A stretch of 64,000 bases of DNA from an uncultured Alphaproteobacteria bacterium (GCA_902581005.1 CACHMT010000003.1:43738-107737); one strand, 5' to 3'. Positions 29,831-38,508 are shown, numbered from the stretch's first letter. The notes: generated from the letters alone by a model not told the origin. Numbers and translations are program-made.

Positions 29831-30142
29831 TTAGTGAATAGTACTAGATGATACTTGCTTATTTATTGAAAAAAGATCTTCAGCGATGTCAAACACGTCA
29901 TTTTGATCTTTAAAGGACTGGTTTTTGTTATCGAAAACATTTTCCATTTGTAGTAAAATATTAGTCAAGAAAATGCTAGCTTTTTCCAAACATTCAATGA
30001 GATCTGAGTCACTTTGCGCTTCCATATAGTCTAAGACTGCATTAGCCACTCTACTTTTGAATATTTCAGAGTCTTTGTTAACATGGTCTCTTGAAGGCAA
30101 TTCGTCAGTGTTCATTGATATTTTATCGCTATTTTTTCTCAT
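29831..30142 (-). CDS. Small acidic hypothetical protein
   Basis: 103 aa, mostly helical by eye: FKSRVANAVLDYMEAQ, then LIECLEKASIFLTNILLQM, then DVFDIAEDLF. No signal peptide or membrane span. I recognise no family. It is divergent from fliL and might belong to the flagellar region, for instance as a chaperone-like protein, but nothing shows that directly. Confidence 0.5.
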   Translation of the reverse strand: MRKNSDKISMNTDELPSRDHVNKDSEIFKSRVANAVLDYMEAQSDSDLIECLEKASIFLTNILLQMENVFDNKNQSFKDQNDVFDIAEDLFSINKQVSSSTIH

Positions 30143-30272
30143 AAGTTTTACTCACGGTTGCTTCAGACAACTAATATAACGACGAATTCTTTGATTATTT
30201 AGGAAATAAACTTTTTTTTATGACAGTCGTTAATTTTTGGCAGATCATTGAATAAAAGAGAACGTTTCGCAC

Positions 30273-30911
30273 ATGGAAATCGATTTAGAAAATACTGAAA
30301 CTGAAAAAGAAGAGGCCCCCAAGCCAAAAAAAAGAAAGAAGCTGATAATACCATGGAAATTGTTAGCTCTTTATATTCTACCAGCTGCTGTCGTTTTCAT
30401 AATTTTCATTGTCATGCACAACTCTTTGGTACAGCCACCTCTCTCTAGGGAAGAAATTATGGCTCTGATGAAAGATAAAAATGAAGAAGCGCACTCTGAG
30501 GGCAATTCTGATAAAGAAATTGACCCAGCTAAAACCACCGATGAGGAAATTCAACAGGGCTCAGATATTCCATTTATAGGGCCACAACACTATTATCAAT
30601 CTTTTACAGGCGCTTTAGCAACGGACTTAAAAAATGACTCTGGTATACTAACAATCGAAATAGCCGTTTCAGTATTCATGGGAAAATTAAATGCCGATGC
30701 ATATTTCGAAAGCTTCAAGACTTTTGAACCAGCTTTAAGATCAAGTATTTTAGCTTTAATGAGAACAAAAACAAAGGAACAACTCGATACAAATCAAGGC
30801 AAAGAAGCACTAAAGCTAGAAATTCTTGAAACAATTAATAATGAATTGGTGAAGCTTGGTGCAAAACCTGAGATAAAAACCGTTCAACTGACAAAACTAT
30901 TATTGATTTAA
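30273..30911 (+). CDS. fliL: Flagellar basal-body protein FliL
   Basis: Single-pass inner-membrane protein that surrounds the stator and supports motor torque. 212 aa: a Lys-rich cytoplasmic tail, one span IIPWKLLALYILPAAVVFII, an acidic linker (residues about 70-105) and a periplasmic stomatin-like domain ending in NNELVKLGAKPEIKTVQLTKLLLI. The end KTVQ-x-T-x-LL is typical of FliL. It is longer than E. coli FliL (154 aa) because of the linker. No fliM or fliN follows here. Confidence 0.85.
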   Translation: MEIDLENTETEKEEAPKPKKRKKLIIPWKLLALYILPAAVVFIIFIVMHNSLVQPPLSREEIMALMKDKNEEAHSEGNSDKEIDPAKTTDEEIQQGSDIPFIGPQHYYQSFTGALATDLKNDSGILTIEIAVSVFMGKLNADAYFESFKTFEPALRSSILALMRTKTKEQLDTNQGKEALKLEILETINNELVKLGAKPEIKTVQLTKLLLI

Positions 30912-30924
30912 GGTTTATAAAAAA

Positions 30925-31164
30925 ATGGAGTTAAAGAAAACAAATCATTTACTTAGTTCGGTAGGAATGAATGTAGTAAACCCGTCAGAAAGAAATAATT
31001 CTGATAAGCCTAGCGTTTATGGTATAACCTCCTCTGCAGAAGAGGAGAAGGACGATAACAGCAGTGATAGTAACCATTCTGATACCAATAGAGAAGGACG
31101 AAAATTTAGCAATGTTTCCACTTTGGATTGGCTTCAGACCTGGCGATCAACAGCAATAAGTTAG
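30925..31164 (+). CDS. Small Ser/Asp-rich hypothetical protein
   Basis: 79 aa, very polar and probably disordered (SSAEEEKDDNSSDSNHSD), with no motif I can name. It starts 13 bases after fliL, with AAGG upstream of the ATG, so it is probably co-transcribed. It overlaps the convergent gene at 31161 by 4 bases. It could be a flagellar accessory peptide; this is inference from position. Confidence 0.45.
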   Translation: MELKKTNHLLSSVGMNVVNPSERNNSDKPSVYGITSSAEEEKDDNSSDSNHSDTNREGRKFSNVSTLDWLQTWRSTAIS

Positions 31165-31352
31165 GCTTCCTCTTCAGATCCAGGCAAGTAACCTTTGCCC
31201 TGAATTGCCTTCGCTCCCATATTTTTCTCTAAATCTGGATTACTACCTACAAAATCTGAAAGCCTTTCATTAACTATCTTTTCAGCCTCTTCTAAGCTTA
31301 CAGCCTCAACCTCAGCAATACCATCAATTACCCAATGAACTTTAACTTTCAT
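31161..31352 (-). CDS. Small hypothetical protein (63 aa)
   Basis: I chose ATG at 31352 (MKVKVHWVIDGIAEVEAVS), which lies just after GGAACAGGA. The longer frame from 31385 would run deeper into the preceding gene. The start VKVHWVIDGIAEVEAVSLEEAEKIV has the look of small beta-alpha proteins of the DpnD/PcfM-like kind, but that is only a resemblance. It overlaps the end of the Sel1-like gene by 11 bases. Confidence 0.5.
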   Translation of the reverse strand: MKVKVHWVIDGIAEVEAVSLEEAEKIVNERLSDFVGSNPDLEKNMGAKAIQGKGYLPGSEEEA

Positions 31353-32001
31353 ATTCCTGTTCCATAGTTTTTTTTGTCTTTCCACTCTCTATTACTGTTT
31401 CTTCAGTAAACTCTTCATATCGTTTTCTAGACGCCTCTTGCATCTTGACAATGGTATCAGGTTCAAGTTCTTTTTCAACTTTATCCCTGATATCACTCGA
31501 ATTCTCAATCCCCAAGGCACTTGCTACATTATACCATATGTATGCATTTTCAAAATCTTGCTCTTCTAAAACAAGCAAATAAAAATCACCTAATTCTGTT
31601 AATACCGCTCTATCTCTATTATCAAAACGTACTAATAAGTGTTCTAAGACTTTTTCCCTAACATCCTTCAATACCTTTTCTGGAACTATGTCTATTAGAT
31701 CCTCAGTGAGCTCTTCTGCCTTTTCTATCTTTCCAAGTTGGGATAAAAATGCCCAAAAAAGTGCCTCGCTGTAATTTTTTGTAATCCCTTTACCAGCGCT
31801 AATCAAAAATGCTAAATTGTACTGTGCATCATGCTCGTCATTTTTTGCCAGCTCTCGAAAAATAGAGACTGCGTCGGAGTATTTCCTTTCCTTGACGAAA
31901 TCGGTAGCCATTTTAAATAATCTATCTGACTCAGTAACTTGAGCAGAAGTAGCAGTGTAAAGAAAGATTATAAATAGGCTACAGAAACCAATATGTCGCA
32001 T
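31342..32001 (-). CDS. Secreted Sel1/TPR-repeat protein
   Basis: 219 aa with a signal peptide (GFCSLFIIFLYTATSAQ). The mature part has helical repeats of the Sel1/TPR type: KYSDAVSIFRELAKNDEHDA, QYNLAFLISAGKGITKNYSE and NAYIWYNVASALG. Such periplasmic repeat proteins often mediate protein contacts. It begins directly after the leader-like gene (1 base apart) and overlaps the 63-aa gene, so the three form one small operon inside the flagellar region. Confidence 0.7.
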   Translation of the reverse strand: MRHIGFCSLFIIFLYTATSAQVTESDRLFKMATDFVKERKYSDAVSIFRELAKNDEHDAQYNLAFLISAGKGITKNYSEALFWAFLSQLGKIEKAEELTEDLIDIVPEKVLKDVREKVLEHLLVRFDNRDRAVLTELGDFYLLVLEEQDFENAYIWYNVASALGIENSSDIRDKVEKELEPDTIVKMQEASRKRYEEFTEETVIESGKTKKTMEQEYES

Positions 32002-32406
32002 CTAACGTCCAGCCATCATGACTAATTGAAGATAGAAAACTCGAAGTTTAAACTTTGAGCCTGGTTTTTGCTCAAAAACAACTATTCTCGGTCGATCTGT
32101 AGTTTGTTTTTGGAACTCTATAGACATATTTTCCGGAAGAAAAACACCATTACTCTCGAGTGTTTTTTGAGGATCTTGCGAGAATTCGCTGTGAAAGCTC
32201 GAATCAAGCCACACTCTTGCTAAGACTTTGCCTAAAATATCTGGTAAAAGGCTTCTGACGTCTTCCCTGGATTGGAGTTTAAGATTACCATTTACAAGCT
32301 CAAACGGTTTCGTAACCTCTCTGTTTCTCTTAATAGCAGGGGGAAGGACTTTTTTTATAGGAACTAAAGCTTTTGAATTTTTCTCAGACATCGATGCAAA
32401 TTTCAC
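32002..32406 (-). CDS. Protein with nitrile-hydratase-like leader (NHLP-type) domain
   Basis: 134 aa. Residues about 60-110 read VLARVWLDSSFHSEFSQDP, then QKTLESNGVFLPENMSIEF, the pattern of the nitrile hydratase alpha N-terminal domain and of NHLP natural-product leader peptides (RxWxDPxFxxxLxxDPxxxLxxxGxxxPxxxxxxxV). No double-glycine cleavage site or Cys-rich core follows; the C-terminus is basic and hydrophobic (FYLQLVMMAGR). The start may be GTG at 32406 or ATG at 32391. First gene of the three-gene minus-strand operon, divergent from a sigma-54-type promoter site. The function is unknown. Confidence 0.55.
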   Translation of the reverse strand: MKFASMSEKNSKALVPIKKVLPPAIKRNREVTKPFELVNGNLKLQSREDVRSLLPDILGKVLARVWLDSSFHSEFSQDPQKTLESNGVFLPENMSIEFQKQTTDRPRIVVFEQKPGSKFKLRVFYLQLVMMAGR

Positions 32407-32481
32407 TTTTTGCTAGTATTGTTAAATCAATTTTAGAATAATATAAACCCCAAAATACATATATTATAAAGAAACGACAAT

Positions 32482-32497
32482 TGGCATGATTTTTGTA
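32482..32497 (+). promoter_or_regulatory. Sigma-54-type promoter before hook/rod paralogue
   Basis: TGGCATGATTTTTGTA fits the -24/-12 pattern TGGCACG-N4-TTGCA in spacing. The -12 element is TTGTA, so GC is replaced by GT and this is the weakest of the six sites. It ends 24 bases upstream of the ATG at 32522. Confidence 0.55.
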
Positions 32498-32521
32498 TTA
32501 CTTTTTTGGAAAGGAAAGCCA

Positions 32522-33307
32522 ATGTTGTCAGTAGTAAGGTCAGGTTTAAGTGCAGCTTCTCAGGAAATTGCTGTTATTTCTAACAACATTGCAAACGCTT
32601 CATCTTTAGGTTTCAAGAAAAGTAATGCGAGTTTTTCTGATATTTATACGGAAATGTCAGATGTAAGAAATGCTAACAGAGTTGGGAATGGGGTCAGAGA
32701 GGAGGCTCCCAGAAGAAATCACTCTCAAGGATCCTTAATCTTAACTGGAAACGCCCTCGATCTTGGAATGAACGGTCAAGGTATGTTTATCCTTAATACC
32801 ATCGATAAACTTGGTGAACTATCTTATACCAGAAACGGAGCGATCAATATAAGACAGGACGGGAAATTAGTAAACTCGGATGGTATTTCTTACCTGGATC
32901 GTAACTCTGAAGAAATCATTTTGCCTTTTCAAACATTGAATCCAGAGGGAGCCATACAAAGTCTGTCGGAAGTAAAAGTTACTGCAGAGGGGTTCATTAG
33001 AGCCACCTACGGAATAGATAATTACGTTACAGTTGCGCAGATTGGACTTGCTCGGTTTGCCGACGAGACTCAATTGAAAGCAAGAGGCGATAATATTTTT
33101 GTTGCAACACCAGAGTCGGGTGAAGCCACGATCGGTGCAGGAAAAGATTTCGGTTTTGGAAAAATAAATGCTGGGTCTTTAGAAGCGTCAAATACGGATA
33201 TTACGGCTGAGCTGACACTTTTACTCAGAGCTCAACAAGCATTTAACGGTTCTGCTAAGATGATGCAAGCTGATGCGGATGTAACTAGGAGACTGATGGA
33301 TACGTAA
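32522..33307 (+). CDS. Flagellar hook/rod protein paralogue (FlgE/F/G family)
   Basis: 261 aa from ATG at 32522, chosen for the GGAAAGG upstream and because the family starts near MLSVVRSGLSAASQEIAV. The N-terminal rod motif SNNIANASSLGFKKS is plain, as are LDLGMNGQGMFILN, ELSYTRNG and the C-terminal GSLEASNTDITAELTLLLRAQQAFN in two blocks. It differs from the E. coli-type FlgF at 49051 and from FlgG at 49870, so the organism has an extra axial protein. Its own sigma-54-like site and distance from flgB-L suggest separate timing. It might be a second FlgF or a short hook-type protein. Confidence 0.8.
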   Translation: MLSVVRSGLSAASQEIAVISNNIANASSLGFKKSNASFSDIYTEMSDVRNANRVGNGVREEAPRRNHSQGSLILTGNALDLGMNGQGMFILNTIDKLGELSYTRNGAINIRQDGKLVNSDGISYLDRNSEEIILPFQTLNPEGAIQSLSEVKVTAEGFIRATYGIDNYVTVAQIGLARFADETQLKARGDNIFVATPESGEATIGAGKDFGFGKINAGSLEASNTDITAELTLLLRAQQAFNGSAKMMQADADVTRRLMDT

Positions 33308-33310
33308 AGC

Positions 33311-33721
33311 TTACTTAAGCGGCAATATCCATGAGATATCATTGATTTTTCTACTTGTTTCCTTGTTTATAAGCAAATCTCCTTTTATGTTTACGCTTAA
33401 ACTTTTATCTAAAAGTAAAACTAAAGTAGCAGGTCTAACTGAAGATCTAAGTAGTAATTCACTTGTTTTGAGAAATGAATCCAGACCAAGTTCTATATTT
33501 GCTTTCATATAGGGTCTATTAATCTCTATATCTAGTGATCCTCTGTGCAAGGGAACAGCTCCTAAGGATGGTTTAATCGTTACAGAGCAAATACCTCTAC
33601 CTATATTCATCAGTCCACAGGATAGAGTTATGCTTTCTTCACAGCTGAACCCTATCATATTTAAGTCAGCAGTTTGGATAGACATATGAATTGCTTGAAG
33701 TTCTTGAGTCTCAGTGGTCAT
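33311..33721 (-). CDS. Hypothetical protein at end of flhA-fliA operon
   Basis: 136 aa with no family I recognise. It looks beta-rich: ESITLSCGLMNIGRGICSVTIK, then PLHRGSLDIEINRPYMKANIE, then TLVLLLDKSLSVNIKGDLLI (each a piece). No signal peptide. It begins 6 bases after the fliA stop, so it is the last gene of flhA-flhF-flhG-fliA. It converges on the hook/rod paralogue with a 3-base gap. A PilZ-like or regulatory role is conceivable, but no motif supports it. Confidence 0.5.
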   Translation of the reverse strand: MTTETQELQAIHMSIQTADLNMIGFSCEESITLSCGLMNIGRGICSVTIKPSLGAVPLHRGSLDIEINRPYMKANIELGLDSFLKTSELLLRSSVRPATLVLLLDKSLSVNIKGDLLINKETSRKINDISWILPLK

Positions 33722-33727
33722 TCAATT

Positions 33728-34432
33728 TTAGTATGTTTTTTTGATAAACGATCTCAGAAGTGTCACTGCAGATTTCTTGATTTGAGAAACTCGTCCTGTC
33801 GTTATTTCCATAACCTCAGCTATTTCATACACATTAAGTTCCTCTACATAATACAGTTGAATAACCATTGCTTCCTTTGAAGGTAATTCCTTCAAAGCAC
33901 TTGACAGTATGTTCTTGAGCTGTGATTTATCTAAATTTTCTTCTGGAGTGCTTTCTTTGGAAACAAACCACATTGAATACTCGTCATAGACTTCATCAAG
34001 AGACTGATGCACGTTCGCATTAAATGCTTTCTCCCAATCTCTATATTCGTCTAACCCAAGACCCATTTTTTTTGCAATCTCTGATGGTGTGGGCTCTCTC
34101 TGAAGGCTAGAAACAAGGGCCTCTATTGCCTTTTTCTGCTTTTGTTGCATTTGAATTGTGGTTCGGCATAAGTTTGAGCTCTTCCTTAAGTGATCTACGA
34201 TTGCGCCTCGGATCCTAAGAACCGCGTAACTAGCAAATGTGGCACCCTCTTTTGGACTATATTTTTGAGCCGCTGTGACCAACCCAAAATACCCTATTTG
34301 CATCAAATCTTCAATTTCTATAGCAGACCTAACTCTACCGTGCATATGCCAGGCTATCTTCTTGACCAAATTCATATTTTGAACTATCAAGTTTTCTACA
34401 TTTGGCTGTTGTTCAGGGTAACTAGCTTTCAT
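33728..34432 (-). CDS. fliA: Flagellar sigma factor FliA (sigma-28)
   Basis: Directs transcription of late flagellar genes after FlgM has been exported. 234 aa: region 2 with EIEDLMQIGYFGLVTAAQKYSP and FASYAVLRIRGAIVDHLR, region 3 with REPTPSEIAKKMGL, and region 4 with ALKELPSKEAMVIQLYYVEEL and EIAEVMEITTGRVSQIKKSAV. These are standard FliA blocks. FlgM, its likely antagonist, is encoded at 41632. Position after flhA-flhF-flhG is the arrangement of polarly flagellated gammaproteobacteria. Confidence 0.94.
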   Translation of the reverse strand: MKASYPEQQPNVENLIVQNMNLVKKIAWHMHGRVRSAIEIEDLMQIGYFGLVTAAQKYSPKEGATFASYAVLRIRGAIVDHLRKSSNLCRTTIQMQQKQKKAIEALVSSLQREPTPSEIAKKMGLGLDEYRDWEKAFNANVHQSLDEVYDEYSMWFVSKESTPEENLDKSQLKNILSSALKELPSKEAMVIQLYYVEELNVYEIAEVMEITTGRVSQIKKSAVTLLRSFIKKTY

Positions 34433-34451
34433 TTTTTTCTACATATTATAA

Positions 34452-35243
34452 TCAGCTCTCAGAGAAGAAGCGTATACCATTATGTTTATTTTCTCCAGCT
34501 TTAATGATGTTTTTTGATAGCCGCTGAAATGCAACTTTTTCAAAATCAGCTTCTTTGTCCAGAACAATAGGAAGCTTTCTGATGATGGCGTTCTGAATTC
34601 TTTTTGTCCTCGGCATACCTCCAGCAAAGGTAAGATGTGCATTTAAAAACTTGCCAACAATATTTTGAAATTTGTCAAAAGTTTCCTTAGCAGCTTTTTC
34701 ATTCTCGGCCATGTTAACGATGATTGAAAAATTGTGAAGATTATAATCCAGTTTTGCTGTTTTAATAAATGTATAAGCATCCATAAAACTTGTAGGCTCG
34801 CTAACTAGTACAATAACTAATCTATCGACCGCTGAAGCGAAGGTCATCGAATTTTCTGATGCGCCCGCTGGTATATCTACGACCAAAGTATCAGCGTTCC
34901 TTTCAATAGGATCTAAAGATCTAATTAGCTGGTATTTCGAGTTTTTCTCTATATTCAAAATATCGATCAACCCATTGCCACCAGATATAAATTTTAGCCC
35001 ATGGGGCCCTGTTTCAATTACATCTTCAACCGCCATATTATTTTTCAATACATCTCTTATTGTTTTTTTTGGGTTTATCCCCAACATTATATGGGCATTT
35101 GCCAAGCCAAAGTCGGCATCCATAAGACAAACTTTTGACCCCATCTGAGACAAGGTCAGAGCTAGATTTACGGCAATCGTGGTTTTCCCGACGCCACCCT
35201 TACCACTTGCTATAGCTATTGAATTACTCATCATTAAACTCAT
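34452..35243 (-). CDS. flhG: FlhG/FleN MinD-like ATPase controlling flagellar number
   Basis: 263 aa with deviant Walker A IASGKGGVGKTTIAVNLAL near residue 12, switch I-type MDADFGLANAHIMLG and Walker B TLVVDIPAGASENSM. It restrains FlhF and so limits the number of polar flagella. The start may be the first ATG at 35243 or ATG at 35231; both overlap the end of flhF. No N-terminal FlhF-activating segment of useful length is seen, as the P-loop begins almost at once. Confidence 0.92.
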   Translation of the reverse strand: MSLMMSNSIAIASGKGGVGKTTIAVNLALTLSQMGSKVCLMDADFGLANAHIMLGINPKKTIRDVLKNNMAVEDVIETGPHGLKFISGGNGLIDILNIEKNSKYQLIRSLDPIERNADTLVVDIPAGASENSMTFASAVDRLVIVLVSEPTSFMDAYTFIKTAKLDYNLHNFSIIVNMAENEKAAKETFDKFQNIVGKFLNAHLTFAGGMPRTKRIQNAIIRKLPIVLDKEADFEKVAFQRLSKNIIKAGENKHNGIRFFSES

Positions 35244-36384
35244 CAGTTAGATAACTTTCCAAGTGATTGGCTAAAACATCCGGCTCAGATAATGCTAATG
35301 AGCCTAATATAGTTTTCGATCCTGTCAAAAAACCCATTTTGACATTTTTATCGTGCAAGACACATAACTCTCTTGGGAAAAGTCGGCACTCATCTATTTT
35401 AGTGAAGGCCAATATTGGTTTAAACTCCTTATATTTGTTAATTTGAGCACTCAAAAGCTGCCTGCTAATGCCTGAGGGAAGGCAGAGAATAGTAGTAACT
35501 TTTGTTGCTCCTACTTGATTTCTAATATTTTGGATCAAATATTTGCTTTCTTCTGCTCCTAATGAGGTATCAACAATCTTTTGGCCTGGACAAATAGTAT
35601 CAAACCCAGCACAATTTTCGTCAATCTGATAGTTAAGTTTTTGTATGTTGAGCAGCTTTGAGTAATAACCTAAGTCATCCCTTCTATTGCTCAGCTCACT
35701 TTCAGCTGAAACTAATGTTGGTCTCAACTGTTTGTCTTTCTCCATTATTCTAGCTGCAAGCTTTGCGGATAATGTAGTTTTTCCGGCTCCACTGGGACCT
35801 AAAATAATTATCACACTAGATTTAAAAATTTCTTCAATCTCATCACAAGAAATTTTACTAGCGAAAGCCTTTAAAAAGGCACTTTGCCCTCTAACTAGAC
35901 TCAAACCATCATAAGCTGGCTTTAAAGACGCAACTATTTCTGGTGTAAATTCCAACTGTCTAAGTTTGAGGGCAGTAGAATTACCTGCTTTTTCGTTCAA
36001 TCCTTTTTCATCAGTTATGATCATTCCTGAAAGCATATTTTGTAAGTGTTTTATCTGCTCCCCAACCTTTAGCATCTCAGATGTCTGATTTTTATCACTT
36101 AGAATATTTCTCGCATCTGCAATTTCAAAATCATTTGATGCTTTATTATAAATACGATTTCTTTGTTTCTCCCTTAAAAAATCTATTTTGGAGTGTAAGA
36201 CATCCGAAAAATTACCCTTATTATCTCTGGCTTTTTGCTGGCTTGAAACATTATTGGTCGCTTCGATTTCTACCTTATTTCCTTTTTTTGTAGTGGCAAT
36301 TATCAATGCATCTGGACCCAGTTTTTTAACCACTTCCTCCATAGCACTTGCACTGTCAGATGCTAGAAATTTATATGTAGTCAT
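35224..36384 (-). CDS. flhF: FlhF-like SRP-type GTPase for polar flagellar placement
   Basis: 386 aa from ATG at 36384, chosen because TTGGAG sits 6 bases upstream. FlhF marks the pole where the flagellum forms. The N-terminal B domain starts TTYKFLASDSASAMEEVVKKLG, followed by a linker and an NG domain with P-loop ILGPSGAGKTTLSAKLAARI. The usual DTYR motif is not seen at its place (TLVSAESELSNRRDDLGYY), and DTAGR is not clear either (KIVDTSLGAEES), while TKID is kept. Gene order flhA-flhF-flhG-fliA supports the call. GTP hydrolysis may be altered. Confidence 0.85.
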   Translation of the reverse strand: MTTYKFLASDSASAMEEVVKKLGPDALIIATTKKGNKVEIEATNNVSSQQKARDNKGNFSDVLHSKIDFLREKQRNRIYNKASNDFEIADARNILSDKNQTSEMLKVGEQIKHLQNMLSGMIITDEKGLNEKAGNSTALKLRQLEFTPEIVASLKPAYDGLSLVRGQSAFLKAFASKISCDEIEEIFKSSVIIILGPSGAGKTTLSAKLAARIMEKDKQLRPTLVSAESELSNRRDDLGYYSKLLNIQKLNYQIDENCAGFDTICPGQKIVDTSLGAEESKYLIQNIRNQVGATKVTTILCLPSGISRQLLSAQINKYKEFKPILAFTKIDECRLFPRELCVLHDKNVKMGFLTGSKTILGSLALSEPDVLANHLESYLTDEFNDE

Positions 36385-36408
36385 TTTCATCTCCAATTTT
36401 AATATTCA

Positions 36409-38508
36409 TTAAGAACCTCCATCTATAGTTGCCACAACATTCACTTTTCTGTTATCTGGCAATTCAGTAAATGAAAGGACAATCAAGTCTTCGATATGCT
36501 GCCGAATTATACCTGAAATTTGTCTTCTTATATTAGGTGACACTACCAGAACGGCTGTATTACCCTCAGAAATAAGTTTTTGGTTAAGATCAGAAATATT
36601 AGAAATAAGCTTTGTCGCTAATTCATTATCCAAAACTAAACCTTCCTCTCCATTTTGTTTAGCCATCTTAATAAGCATATGTTCTAATTCGGAGTTAAAA
36701 GTTATAACCGGTAGCGCCTTATTCAGAGGGGCTACCTGCTGTATCAATAACCCTGCCAAATTGGGTCTAATTGCCTCAGCTGTTTCAATCACGCTTAAAT
36801 TCTTTCCTACCAATCCCGCTAAAGACTCTAAGATGATTTTAAGATCACTTATTGGCACACGTTCTGAAAGTAATTCTCTTAAAACTCCTGTGAGATTATG
36901 TAGAGGAACTAGTTTGGGTACAAGTGACTCAACGAGACTAGGTGCAGTTTGAGAAAGATTATCTAAAAGAGTTTGAACATCGTCTTGCCCAATAAGTTTC
37001 CCCGAATGCTTGTAGAATATCTGGCTTAAGTGAGTAGCTAAAACAGACTCGGGGGCTACAACAACGTATCCTTTCTCTTCCGCTTCATTTTGCTGAGATG
37101 GTAGGATCCACGTGGCATCCATCCCAAAGGATGGATCCTTTACCTCAATCCCATCCAACTTAATATTTGTATCATCACCTGGAATAGCCAGTTTCCGATC
37201 AGGATAGATCGTATCTTCACCAACTATTGTCTGCCCTATCCTTATTCTGTACTGATTAGATGACAAAGTTAAATCATCACGTATTCTTACAGCAGGTATT
37301 ATAAAGCCAAGTGCCTTTGATACTTGTTTCCTTATACCGGTAATCCTCTCAACCAAAGGACCACCTGTATCGTCATCAACCATCTCTACAAGACCATAAC
37401 CTAACTGAACGGACACTGGCGAATAGTCGGTTACATCCTCCAGTCTCAGCTGATCTCCATCAACGTCATCTTGAACATTTTCATCTTCGATTGAATCTTC
37501 AATCTTTGTTTCCCTTTTTCTTTCAACTCTCCGAGCTAGAAAGCCTGCAGTGGCCGCAACTATTGCTGACGTAATAAAAAGTAGATTTGGCATGCCCGGA
37601 ACAAAACCTATCAGCAATAATACAGCTGAGACCGGAATCCAAGCTCTCGATATACTAAGTTGGTCACCAATGTGAGTCGCCATGTCCTGCTTAGAGGAAA
37701 CACGTGTTACAATAATCGCAGTCGAAATGGCTAATAATAATGATGGGATCTGTGCTACTAAACCGTCACCTATTGATAAAAGGACATATGTCTCTGCTGC
37801 CGTTGATACTGGCAAGTCATACTGACTTATTCCTATGATTAGGCCACCTATAATATTGATTGCTAAAATAAGGATCGATGCAATTGCGTCACCCTTCACA
37901 AATTTTGAAGCCCCATCCATTGAACCATAAAAATCTGCTTCTTGTGCTATCTCCTCTCGCCTATTAGTAGCCTCCTCAGCAGAAAGAACTCCTGCATTTA
38001 AGTCTGCATCGATAGCCATCTGTTTCCCCGGCATTGCGTCTAACGTAAAACGAGCCGACACTTCAGATACTCTTCCAGCACCTTTTGTAATTACTACTAG
38101 GTTTATAATTACTAAAATTATGAAAACAAAAATACCTACAGCATAATTTCCTGAAACAATAAAGTTACCAAAAGCCTCGATTATTTGGCCAGCAGCATCA
38201 TTCCCGGTATGACCTTGCCCTAAAACAACTCTAGTTGAAGCAACATTTAAAGCGAGCCTCAGTACTGTTGCGATAAGCAATAGATTAGGGAAACTTGAAA
38301 AATCGAGAGGTCTAAACGTATGCATAGCTACCATTAAGATCACGAGAGAAATCAAAATGTTAGATACGAAAAAAATGTCTAGCAAGAATACTGGGAGAGG
38401 TAACACCATCATAGCAACAAGCACAATAATACCCAGTGGTAAAATTCCAGACTTTATAATATCCGACATGTTACCAGATAATGATGTGCTGTTTTTTGTC
38501 AATTCCAT
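36409..38508 (-). CDS. flhA: Flagellar export gate protein FlhA
   Basis: 699 aa. Inner-membrane part of the flagellar type III export gate. About eight membrane spans in the first 320 residues, with FHIPEP-family blocks: SFPNLLLIATVLRLALNVAS, RVSEVSARFTLDAMPGKQMA, IDADLNAGVLSAEEATNRR and YGSMDGASKFVKGDAIASI. The large cytoplasmic C-terminal domain follows and includes DLKIILESLA. ATG at 38508 follows GGGAG. A sigma-54-type site is found about 130 bases upstream. Confidence 0.96.
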   Translation of the reverse strand: MELTKNSTSLSGNMSDIIKSGILPLGIIVLVAMMVLPLPVFLLDIFFVSNILISLVILMVAMHTFRPLDFSSFPNLLLIATVLRLALNVASTRVVLGQGHTGNDAAGQIIEAFGNFIVSGNYAVGIFVFIILVIINLVVITKGAGRVSEVSARFTLDAMPGKQMAIDADLNAGVLSAEEATNRREEIAQEADFYGSMDGASKFVKGDAIASILILAINIIGGLIIGISQYDLPVSTAAETYVLLSIGDGLVAQIPSLLLAISTAIIVTRVSSKQDMATHIGDQLSISRAWIPVSAVLLLIGFVPGMPNLLFITSAIVAATAGFLARRVERKRETKIEDSIEDENVQDDVDGDQLRLEDVTDYSPVSVQLGYGLVEMVDDDTGGPLVERITGIRKQVSKALGFIIPAVRIRDDLTLSSNQYRIRIGQTIVGEDTIYPDRKLAIPGDDTNIKLDGIEVKDPSFGMDATWILPSQQNEAEEKGYVVVAPESVLATHLSQIFYKHSGKLIGQDDVQTLLDNLSQTAPSLVESLVPKLVPLHNLTGVLRELLSERVPISDLKIILESLAGLVGKNLSVIETAEAIRPNLAGLLIQQVAPLNKALPVITFNSELEHMLIKMAKQNGEEGLVLDNELATKLISNISDLNQKLISEGNTAVLVVSPNIRRQISGIIRQHIEDLIVLSFTELPDNRKVNVVATIDGGS

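Noticed and set aside
30238..30252. TGGCAGATCATTGAA upstream of fliL as a sigma-54 site
   Set aside because: The -12 element is displaced by one base and lacks GC, so it does not meet the spacing rule.
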